From Dromaius novaehollandiae (Eukaryota > Chordata > Aves > Casuariiformes > Dromaiidae): a stretch of 64,000 nt of DNA. The position numbers and the translations under genes are program-made. Where the stretch lies: assembly GCF_036370855.1 (NCBI RefSeq), contig NC_088111.1:17395501-17459500 (forward strand), read 5' to 3'. Below the pieces are notes generated by a model. That model was not told the origin of the DNA. It searched no databases and saw nothing but the letters and a program-made list of their open reading frames with translations. The first letter of the stretch is position 1. Every line of letters begins with the position of its first letter. This document shows positions 13,001 through 25,000 of the stretch, one piece after another.

Positions 13001-16000
13001 AAATCCTATAAAATCCACATCCCTCCCTCATCCCACCCACTTCAGACTTTTGCTCACTGGAGACAAGCTCTTAATGCTTGTGTTTCTTCTCTGTTACCAG
13101 GACCACACAAGCGACCTCCAAATCAAGTACCAGAAACTGCTGGTAAGAGACACCTCTGGGGCTTGGAAAGAGGCTGGGTGGCAGCAGGATGAGGCTGGGG
13201 TGGGAGGAGCCCTTTACAGGGGTACCTCTGCTGGGGGAGCCAAGCACCCTCAGTAGACAGTTCTGCCCCAAGGAGGAGAGGGCAAGGCCCTGGAAGGCAG
13301 AAGGGAGTTTTGGGCTGAGCTCTCTCTCCAACCCTTCCCTTAACAGGCTGGCTCCCAGCAGCGGCAGCAGGATTTGAACTCCCTGCAGGACTACATGCAG
13401 CGCTGCACAAACAAGCTCTACTGGCTGGATCAGCAGGCGAAGGACAGGACGCATTATGACTGGAGTGACCACAACCTGGACTACCCCAGCCGGCGCCGCC
13501 AGTACGAGGTTGGTGTAGGCTTGCGTGCAGCCTGCCCCCATGCCAGCCCCCCTCTGCCAGCCTTGCAGGCTGGAGGCGTCGCAGCAGCGCACGGGGGCAC
13601 AGAGCCGGGCGGCAGAGTGGAGGTTGGACAGAGGCAGGAAACAGCCGTTCCCCGTGCCTCAGGTTCCCCATTTCATCAGGAAGCGCTTTGAGATTTACAG
13701 ATGATAGAATATGAATAGCAACATTAATCCTTACCTCCTGCGAGAAATAAAGGTGCTGGATGCTTAAACAAGGAGGAGACTTGACAGGTTCCTAGTTCTC
13801 TTCCTCCTTAGCTCAGCATTAGCTTGGTAATGATCAAACCCAGAGATCCTAGCAACATCTGCAAGTAGGGGAATACTAGGCCATCAGTCTTGTTGGAGCT
13901 GTTCATGCCCTTTTAGTCTGGAGTAGCTTCAACATGGGACTAAGCCAAGGTCCCCTCTCATTGCAGAACTTCATCCACCGGAAACTAGAAGAGAAAGAGG
14001 AAGCCATCAACAAGCTGCACGCGGATGGAGACCAGCTGCTTGCCCAGAATCACCCTGGGAAGAATGCCATCGAGGTGAGCTCTGGCTTCCCTGCATGCTC
14101 AGAGGGGACTCACCTCGCCTTTGTCCCACGTGGGACCTTGTGCTATTGCAACGCTTGAATTACTTCCTGGGATGCCAAACGGGAAAAGCATCCTTTGCTT
14201 GCAAGTGTATAAACAGAATCAAAGAAGCAGAGATAAATCTAAGTAGCTCTTCCCACCACCATTATTCCTGCAGTGATTATCCATTGCCTCTCCTCAAAGG
14301 ATGAATTACATTATCAAATTCCACATTTGATGGGAAGTTGGACATATGGCCACAGAATTTGCCACTTTCTTCCACCATTCCCCACAATCCCATCAAAGCA
14401 CCCCAGTTTTGGACCAGCTCTGTAGTATTCCCATCCTAGCTCTGTAACAAGAGCTTCTGACTGGTTTCATAGGCAGCCAAAGATTTGATTGCTCAAAATG
14501 GAAATTGGTACTTGCTGCTGGCCAGCTCAGGTTCACCCCTAGCACCAGTCCTTCCACTCCTGTGGGCTGAGCTTGGCCCCAGAGCAAACTTTGCACCTTG
14601 CTCCCCAGGAAGCACGGTGCTTGTGCGGCTAATGGCACCTTGCTGCCCCCGGGCTCTGACGCTGCGCTGTGTTACAGGCTCACATAGAGGCAGTCCACGC
14701 GGACTGGAAGGAGTACCTCAACTTCCTGATCTGCGAGGAGAGCCATCTGAAGTTCATGGAGGACTTCCACAAGGTACCAGATCCTCGGGGCTAGCCAGGC
14801 ACTGTTGTCGGCTCTGTGCACCCCAGAGGGTAGATGCTGAGCCGGTGCGATGCCAACGTATGAACAAACCCCTAGCACTCTGGAAATGGGGCAGAAGAGA
14901 TTTAGTCCTTTAGTCTAAGGAGCTTTTAAGCTAGGGGAATTATTAGGTCCTCAGCCTTGACCTGGTATAACACAAGTCACAATTGCTCAAATGCCGAGCA
15001 CAATAATTTGCTTGGCCAAAGCATAACTTCCAGAAAGTCTCCACTCCCGATGCCAAGGTTCAAGAGCTGCTATCCAGTGTCAGCATCCTCTGCCTGCAGG
15101 ATGGCAGAGGAATTTCCCTCTGTCTGGGCTTATGGCGAGGCTCAAGGCAGTCTTATGTCATCTTACCCCCAAACCAGGCCATGGGGCGGCTTTGCATGTT
15201 CCTCGGGGGAGCAGAACAGGTCCGAGTGGGAAATTCGACCTGCACAAAGCACACTGCTGCGTTCGCCACCAAGGGAGCTCCACGAAGGGCTCACCGCTCC
15301 AGCTGAGCTCTGCAGACAGATGTATGCTTGATAAACTGCATCTGACAGCCAGGGAGGCTCTGCAGGAGAGCAGGTCGGGCAGGATTCCTCTCCCACAACC
15401 TGGGTGTGTTTAAGACATGATGAATCTTTTGCCAAGGTTGAACTGTAGCACCCAGCCCAGGCCGTGCCTTTTGTAGGCGCTTGTTTAGTGTCTGCTAGAA
15501 TAACTGCCCTGTGGGATGGCTCGTGTGTGGAAGGAAGGGCTCAGCTCTGCCTCACCACTGGCAACAGAGGCCGGGGAGACAATGCACAAAGGCGTCCTGG
15601 TCACGACACCATTCGAGTGAAACAAGATTAAAGGTGGGGAGAACGGGTCAGAAGCAGGATTTAGCAACTTTGCAGGAAGAGAGCACACAATAATCTGCCC
15701 CCTTATTTCACTGGTTGTCTTTCCTCCAGCTCTGATGTCCTGAGCATGGCAAAGAGTGAATCCTCATTCTCCTTCTCCATGCGTTTCTGAATTTTCAGAC
15801 CTCTATCATATCTCCCAGTGGCTCTCTCTGCTCCAGGCAGTGTGAGGATCGGGATGCTGGGCCATAGGGACTGCCACAATTTTCAGCAGGGGCCCTTGCT
15901 CACAAGAGATTTTGCTTTTCTGCAGTTCCAGAAAGACACTAAGGATGCCCAGGAGCTCTTGAAGAAGGTAGATACAGACTTGGACCAAAAATTCAGCCCG

Positions 16001-19000
16001 GAGTTCAAGGATAGATACCAGCTCGAGTCTCTCCTCAGGGAGCTGGACGTGAGTATTTGGTGTAGCCAGGACCGAAAGGGGAGGCAAGCACGGTGGTGGC
16101 AGCAGTGGGCACCAGAGGGTCCTTGCAACACCCACAGAAGACACAGCCCTGGCCGTGCAGGCACCTCAGCGCAGCTCTCGCCGCAGCCAGCAGCAGGGCC
16201 CATGCTGCTGCCTCCCTTCGCCTGGCATTCACCTGACTCTTCCTTCCCCTCCAGCTAGAGATTGTCTCTCCCATGGCAACATAATTGCTCACTGGGCTGG
16301 TTTTTATTTGTTCTCTCACTCAGTTAGTGCTCATAAGGGGTGGGAGCCTAATTAGACCTGCTGCCGGAGGAGGCTGTGGAACTAGCTGCGCCGCAGAGAG
16401 CCAGGCTGCGAGATCCCCGCTTGGGAACGGCCGTGCGGAGCAGCTGGCCCAGCCCAGGCCCAGGCATGCCACGGCAGGCCTGACGTCTCTCAGGACACCT
16501 GAGAGCTCTTCCCAAGAGCCATGCCTTTCCTCGTGTACGCTCCATCCCAGCAAACACTGTGGGATACCCCCCTGCACATCTAGAAGCAGAGCAACTGATC
16601 TAGAGCCGTTGCAAGAGGCTCCAGAGCGGATAGCTGGGATCAGGGTTGTTACCTCAGCAGGCAGCCGCACAGATGTGGGCTGCAGGCCGGGAAAGGCCTC
16701 CTGCTGCCTGGTGGCTAGAGCGGAGGCACGGCAACAGCGTGAGCTCGGCACAGGCCTAGCTTTGTAGGAATGCAAAATCCTGGTGGGACGTCGCTCCAAG
16801 GTCCCAAGGCCCAGTCTAGATGCAGAGGCAGAAGAGTAGAGGAGAGTGCTCAGTGCAAGAGCAAAACAGCAGGACAGCAGGACCCAGGAGACATTTTCTG
16901 AGGTCTTTGTTCCACCAGCACTTGCATGAGGCTCTTCCCCAGACATTGACCAGCTAGGAAAGCCCAGGAGCTCCGCAGCCCTTGCCTCAATCTCCCTACC
17001 TCTCTGCACCGGTTTTGGTTGTCGCCCTGTGCTAGGACCAGGAGAAGGCCTTGGATAAGTACGATGCCGTGGTGAAGTCCCTGCAGGAGCGCAGCCAGCA
17101 CGTTCTCCCGCTGAGGCACCGCCGGGAGACGCCGCTGCAGCCCATTGCCGTGGAGGCTCTCTGCGAGTATGAAGGCGAGCAGGTAAAGTCTCCCTCTTCC
17201 CATGAGGGCCACAGAGGCGCTGCTGGCAACAGTCTGTTCAGATCCTTGGTGCGCAGTAGGGCACAGAAGAGAAAGCTGGTTATGGAATGGGTTTTGCCAC
17301 TGTCCAAGCAGCGAGGTCTCCCTCAGCGTGGAGAAGGCAAAGGGTGCAGCTTGCGGTGATGTGAAAGCAGGTCTTGCAGCTTGGGAAGAGCAGTGCAGGA
17401 GAGGTCTGGGGAAACGCAGCCTCCGCTCCTCCTGCAGACAATGTGCCTCTCACGCCCTTGGCGAGATTACGACAGCCCGGTTCTGTCACATTCCCACGCT
17501 TCCCGCTGCCTGGGCTGGCACGTTAAAGACGTCCAGGCATGTTTCTGACCAGAGAAGCTCAAACCACCAACACCACTGTTGTCCCAGCAAGCACATTTGC
17601 ATCCCTCCCACCCGCACTGTCCTATCACCAGTGGAATACCAGTTTTTGTACAAGACTGCATGGCTGAACGAGGCAATGTATCAGCAAAGCTGAGGGACAG
17701 CACAGGAGCAGCAGGGGCCTGGGGAGGAGAGAGCAGCTCTGGCTGCCTCAGCTGCCTGTGTCTTAGGAAAGGAAACCCGCAGCACAGCCCTGGAAACGCC
17801 TTCTCGTCTCTGCCCCAGTGGGAACTTGCTTGCTGTGGCTGTTGCCAGAGGCGGCATGGCTTCGTACCTGGAGGCTTAGGGAGCAGCAGGCACAAGAGGT
17901 ACCTGCAAGTGGCAGATACTCGGAGGATTCAGAGGGTGCCGAGGGAAGGGACTGTGACGCAGGCCTCTCCCGCCTGCCCGAAAGCGCTGCTCCCCGGGGC
18001 TGCCTGTACGGAGCAGAGCGGGATGCCTTTTTCCTGACCTGCTGCTGTGACTGATTTCTGTTCCCAAGGGCCAGATAACCCGAGGAGCCCGCTACACCCT
18101 GCAGAAGAACAGTGGAGACATTTGGGATGTGACAGATAGCTCGGGACACAAAATCAGCGCCCCTGGAGTCTGCTTCATGATCCCCCCCGCTGACCCCGAA
18201 GCGGTAGCGCTCGCTGACAAGTAGGTGCTACCCGGCCTGCCCCTCGCTGCTGCTGGGCCGCGCCGCGTCGGACCCTCCTGCTGCCACAGCAGCTTCAGCT
18301 GTTGTTGTTAGAGCCTGAGGGTGGATCACTTACCCCCCTAGCCCTAGGCCGTGACACTGAGCAAGGAACGTGCTGGGGCAGCATCACCGCCGTCCTCGCC
18401 ATCTGCACTTCCTGGGGCTGCAAGCAATGGCAGGTGATCTTGGAGGCACCACAGTGCCCATCAGGCCCAGGCTGGAGACCACGAGCCAGGTGGCTACAAG
18501 CCAGATGAACACAGCAACTGGGCAAATGCAGAGGCTGCAAGTTGTCCCTGCACCACACCTAGCAGTACTAGTGCGGGACTGCTGCCCTGATTCCCCCAGG
18601 GACGCATGCCTGTTTGAAGCCTCAGACTGCCTCCAGGGAGGGGATTCCAGCACCCTCCTGTTTGCGCATAAGGTCTGACCTGGCGAGAACAGAGGTTGAG
18701 GCACTCACCTGCCTTCTGAGACCTCCAGGCCTTGTGGGCCAGCTCAGAGCCATCCAGGTTCCCCTTCCTCTGGGGGACAATTAAGGCAGCGGAGACCCTG
18801 CCTGTCTCTCTGCCAGCCAGGCTTGAGAAATGCTCATGGGGTATTATAGGGGTGTTTTCACCCATGGGGGTAGCAGGCAGAGCCTGTGCTGTCTCCAGTG
18901 CTCTCAAACACCCCTCAGGTGAAGACACTGCTCTGCCCATTTGCCAACGTGGGGTGAGGGTCCAGAGACCTGACCCCAGCTAGGCCTCTCTCCGACTCAT

Positions 19001-22000
19001 TTCATGGCTGCAGTGGGGGCCAGGTCCCTCCAGAGCTGCACCTCATTCCTAGAGCAGAGCCCAATACGGGTGACAGGGTGATAGAGGGGCCAAGGTTTAA
19101 CCTTTCATCCATGCTGTCCTGTTTTGCAGCATTGCCAACCAGTATATGAACGTGAAGGAGAAGACTACCAACTGCAAGAACATCCTCCAGCAGCGCTACG
19201 AGGGGCTAAAGGCAGACAGCATCGGAGGTGTGCCTCTGGAAGGGCAGCTTTCGGCTCGCCCCTTCCCACACACATACACGAAAGCGGGAGCTGTAGCCTT
19301 GAACTTAGGTTCAGACACACGCAGTGGCTCTGCCTACACCCTCAGGCTTCTGCCTGTTGGCAGAAACCACCGCACCCTGCTACCCATGCGAAGACAGGGG
19401 ACTGTAGCATGCACAGACAACTCAGAAGCATTGCTTTTGGCTCCTACCTGTAGCTGGTCCATTCTCCTTGCCAGAGGAGCTGGGCTGTTGAATAGTTGCA
19501 GTGGGGGCATGTCGCTGACAGCTTCCAGTCTAGTAACAGTCCCAGGGAGAATGGTGACCGGGTGCCGGGTCAGGACACGCGCAGGAGCAGCGCGGCCAGG
19601 CTGCGATCGTGGCGGGCAGGGCTCAGGGAGCAGAAGAGGATGCTGGTGTCGCGCTCTGCTCTCTGGCTGCTCCTCAGCAGTGGGGCCGAGGCCAGCCCCA
19701 GCTTCCATCTGGTTCTAACCTGGTTCCGTCTTGTTATCCAGATGCAGCATCAGTTCAGGGGCGCCAGCTTCTGGCAGGGCTGGAGAAAGTGAATAGTGAC
19801 CTGGACAAGCAGGAAAAAGCAATAACAGCAAATCTTCGTCCCCCACTGGAGCAGAGTCGGGCTGTGCAGGACAGCACTGAGCGCTCCAAGGAGCTGAAGG
19901 TACGGCACGGTAGCAGCAGGCATACGGTGCTGTACAGGGACTATACTCCCAAGGGCTGCCCAGGATGGTGCCCAGTGTGCTCGGTGCTGTAGATACTCCC
20001 GGAGCTCAGGAGCATGCAGGCGTGGCGTGATGTTTACAGCTAGCTGCTTTCTCTCAGTGGAGATGGGGAACAGCCTTCTGAGCAGCCTCAGAAGCCAAAC
20101 CTTTGCCCTGTTCATGGCCCAGCTCTGTCATTGAAGGGTTAAATGGGAAGGAAATGACAGCTGCTTTTTTGGGCTGAGAGGAAGAGAGGGGAACCCTAAA
20201 GTTTTGATTCTGCCTTTCCTGCCCTCATTCCTGGAGCACAGCAGGTATACTAACTCTGCCACTGCTATCACCAGCTAAGAAAGGAGAAGCAAGAAAATAC
20301 CTGTGGTCCTGGGCACTGTTTCTCCTTGTGCACAATTCAGCACTGGCTCCACTGGGCTCTTGTGCTGGTAACATCCAGCTTCCTTCCTCTCCTTCAGACC
20401 CCTAACTAAGACAGGCTCCTTGCCACAAACCTCCCTTGTTTTGGGAGGAAATTCAACTCCCTGGTTACATCACCTGCCCAGAGCTGCATCAAAATCCGAA
20501 TGCCACCACAAGTGAAAGCAAATTGTTCCAACTGTCTGCAGTGCTTTGATGTCCAGGCAAGAATTTACAGAATCAGAGAACCGCTGAGGTTGGAAAGGAC
20601 TTTTAGAGATCATCTAGTGCAACACCTCTGCTCAAGCAGCGTCAAAAATTCATCCTTAACGTTGCAGATCCGAGCGGTCCACATTTTCAGCCAAGCTAGA
20701 GCTGGTGTGAAACAATCCCTTCCCAGCCAGAGTTTCCCTGCTAAGGGCTAGTTGGCTTGCCCCAGAACAGTGTTGGATACAAGTCAATAGAACATGTCCC
20801 TTTGTCCCAACAGGGCTGAAAGGCGCCTGCCATCAAACACAGGACCCCAGCCTGACCTCCTGTCTCATACCAGCCAGCTTGTTTGTCATATAATTGCAAG
20901 GTGTAATTCAGTTGCTATAATGATTTTATTCTTACTGCAGAACATCACCAATGAGGTCCGCCGCATTGAACCAGACAAAATAAGGAAGATCCAGGAGTGC
21001 GAGGTCTTCATTGAATCTGTGCCGAACACTGGCAGCGCCACCTTGGTCAAAAAGAAGGTGGAGGACACCAGCAACAAGTATGACCGTGTAGTCCAGCTGC
21101 TCAACGCTGCCCAAGAAAAGTAAGTCATGACTTGAGCCAGGCATAATGCAGGTCTTGCAGGAGACAGATTTAGGCATGCTTTAGCACTTTTCCCCTTGTG
21201 TCCATACAGAGTTGAGGTGGCCACACACCTCGAGAGGAGCCTCCAACAAGGCCGAGACCTGCTGTCTACATATGAGAACAAACTGGTCGTAGATGATACT
21301 GTACCAGAAGATTTGCGGGTTGTAGATCGTAAGAAAGAAGAGCTATTGGTGAGTGTTTTCTTCAGCCAGTTTTCTACCCTATCAACATGCTCCATACAGA
21401 AACACTTCCTGAAGGCTGTGGTAATCGCTGTTGAAGTGAGAAACCTGTATCAGTTGGTAGAGGGATGACCTATCCCGGCTGAAGATGCTACACATACCTT
21501 ATATTAAGTCCAGTGATCCCCACATACCTGAGGAAAGGCAGTCTTTTCTCAAGTTTCCTGCAGAGTGCTACCTCAGAAGGTGCTCATGGGTGGGGATGAG
21601 AGGAAGAGAACCTATGAAAAAACCTTAAATGCAGACTGTTCCCATCCCCAAACGAGAAAGCAAATGCTAGTTGAGTACTTCTGATTTGACTGAGGACTAA
21701 TGGAGAGGAAAAAATAAAATAGTCTGGGAAAAGCAATGCAGAGGCCTGATAAATGAAAGAGATGGACCTGTCATGGCTTTGAGAACAGTTACCTCTGGGA
21801 ACACCTACTAAGCAGAATTGGCAATCCTTCTACAAAGGCCAAGAACTGGCTAGGCCAGAATTTCACATCCTTCTTCAGCTTTTGCATCAAGTCCACAAGT
21901 TCAGGATAGCAGGCAAAAGCTTTCATAGCTCCTTCTGGAGTTGCTGCACTAGCAGGAAAAGGACCTAAGGTCTGCATGAGGAGCACAAAACATTTTTCAC

Positions 22001-25000
22001 ACAGCACACTTATTTTTAAAGACAACAGAGAAGAGAATAAGAGCTCACTTCTTTCCCCAACACATTTACCAGACAGCTCTGTTTACAAAGCACATCTCTG
22101 ACTTGCTTTTCTCCAGACCTCACAGCACTATTGCAGTTCAGCTATTCGTTAACATCACCTGCAGCTCCAGTGCAGATGCTGGAGTTGGTGGGAAACAGTG
22201 ACAAATGTCTGGCATGTGTATAACCTGGAGATCCTTTCTCTCCTGCTTCTTTCTCAGGCCATGGGTTCCGAACTCCAATCCAAAAGGTTCTTGCTCAGTG
22301 AAGCAGAACAGAACTTGCTAAAAACGAAGACATGCTCCAACACCCTGGCTAGCAAGTTCCAAGAGCACTGCCCTGACATCGAGCGGCAGGAAGCTGAGCT
22401 CTACAAACTCAACCAGCGCTTCAATAACCTCAGCAAGCAAATTGACCACAGGTAAGACTCTAGGACAGGATCTAGCTAGAACTGAACCAGCCTGGAGAGC
22501 TGGGATATTTACAGTAGAAGATGGAGCCACACTGAATCCGGAAGACGCATAACACGGTCACAGGAATGAGTAGTTGCAGAATGGCCTCCAAGAGGTCTAA
22601 GGGAGAAGAGAGAGAGGTTCTTGGCATGCACTGGCTGGGTAGATCTGAACAGCCTCTAAGATTAACTGCTGTTGTAACAGAGATGCGAACTTTGGTAAGA
22701 GCACGTGCACTGGCCACAACATGCATAAGGTAAGAGTGTACCATCCACCACATCCTTTCACATCTACCTCTCCCTGGATCATATCTCATCCTGTACCTTC
22801 TTATCCTGCTAAAGACTTAAGCCCAGTATTCACTGGGATTCTCCCTGCAGTTGCCCCATGGGTCCTTTCTCCTCTCATTTTTGCCTACATTTATACTGAC
22901 AAGGTGCCACCAATTCCTGCAGAAGACTCTCTCTCACAGAGGAAAGGGGATGGAAAATAAACAAACCTGCGTCTTTAGGGAAAAGGGGAAGAGGAAGTGG
23001 GGTCCAGTTAAGAGGCGTCTGCAGAAGACACAACAGATTTGACAGTACTGAAGCTGAGCTTTCTCCCTACAGAACTCAAACCCTGCAGAAAGCAAGAAGT
23101 GCCTATTCCAACTACCGCACAAACTATGACAGAATCAACCAGTTCCTTTGCAACATACCTAACTATGAGCCGCAGGAGACAGATAACATTCAGCAAGTTG
23201 AAGTGAAGCTGAAGAACCAAGCGGTAATTCCTTTTGAGCAAGCCCTGGGCTCCAAGGGGGAGAGGAGAAGCAACAACATTATTTAAAAAATAATGAAGGG
23301 AATCCAGATAGCTCCTGAACGTAAAAACAGAAAAATATACTTACTGGATTTGTTTTTACACTGTAAGGTCTCACTCTCCTGACCGTGACTTGTTTATACG
23401 TGAAATACCAAGGCATAATTCTCAGTAGTGTAACTCTAATTACAAACCTCAAAAAGGCTGAAGTGTTTGAGTTCTGTGCTCCCTTTGACGTGTGTCTCTG
23501 TGCATGTTAGGCACTCCTAAGTGACATCGCAAGCAAGGAACAGGAGGTGCAGAAAGTCTCCACCACAGCTCAGCAATACCAGCAGGCAGTGAAGGTAAGG
23601 ACTGTGGTTCTACCCATGGGAGAATTTTTAACATCCTACAAAGAGCTGCCCAGAGAAAGCCTAGGTAGCCTAGTACACTTGCACAAAAACACTGAGGGAC
23701 TAAAACCAGGCTATGTCTGCTCTGACACCGACTCCATCTGTGGCCGTTAGCCAGTCAGATGCCATGTGACTGCCTCAATTCTCCTGTCCAAAAGGAGGGT
23801 CCCTACTCCAAAGCTCAGTATTGGTAATGTAACTTCAAAGTTTGGGCACACGGATACAGCTGTGCTAGTATATTAATATGGCTGTGCAACAGGCAATACC
23901 TGACTCAGAGCTTGCTGGGAGGTCCTACCAATAACGCTCCTGGTCCCACCATCCGCAGTGACTTGCCTAAGAGGAAACACAGTTCAAGGGAAGAAGTCAT
24001 TAAAGTCAGAGTCCGGGAGGGATCTGCATGTGAAGGGGACCCAGTAATCTCACCTTTCTCTTGGGAACTTGTTCCCACAGGACTATGAGTTAGAAGCTGA
24101 GAAGCTACGGTCCATCCTTGACCTCGAGAACGGACGGAATGGGTACATGAGCAAGAAGCCCAGACTCCAATCTCCAGCTGCTAAAGTGAAAGAGCAGGTA
24201 AATAAGTGGTAACCTGTGGCGAACTAAAGCAGATTACAGCTTGTGGGACCAAGGAGGATTTTGAAAACAATTATTTTATTGTCAGTGGCCTCAGCCTCAG
24301 AAGGCACTGCATAGGCATAAGGGGAGGAAGGAATTTTTCAGCATTCTTAGTCCATCCATTTTTTGGGCTGGACTCGGCTGGCAAGAATGAGGGAGGGAAA
24401 ATACTGGATTCAGCATTTCCTTTCTAAAAGGGGGGGGGGAGGGGAAAGGCCCCAAACCTTTTTCCTCTTTCAAAACAGAGAGTGTTTCAAACAGAGAGGT
24501 TTCACTGCCAAAGATGGAATGGTAGACACACATACTTAGGGAGAGAGCAGGGCACAAACTATTTATCTGTGCAGGATCTGCTTGCTACCTGCCTCAGACT
24601 CATCCTATATATTGAGGCAGGCAAACAAAAACATCTACCTGGTTCTTCCTTGGTTGTATCTCTTCTTGCAAGTCTTGAGTAGGAACATATAGGTAAAAGC
24701 AGAAGGAAGCTAATCGGATCACTGTTATAGAAAGGTTTTGGAAAAGCACCCAGGGTTACTTCTTATGGGCCTGGCCATTTGTTTCTATTCAGCAAGTCTT
24801 GACCAAACATCCCTGGTTTTGCCACCTTTTCTGAGTGCATTTTTCTTTCCTAGGAAGCTGTTCTAGCAGCCAAGTTCACTGAAGTGAATGCTGTTAATAA
24901 ACAGAGGCTGCAGAATCTAGAATTTGCTCAGAACCTCCTGCGGCAGGTAACTGATCACTACCCAGCGTTTGCTTAGCAAGGGGAAGCGTGGAGCTCAGCC

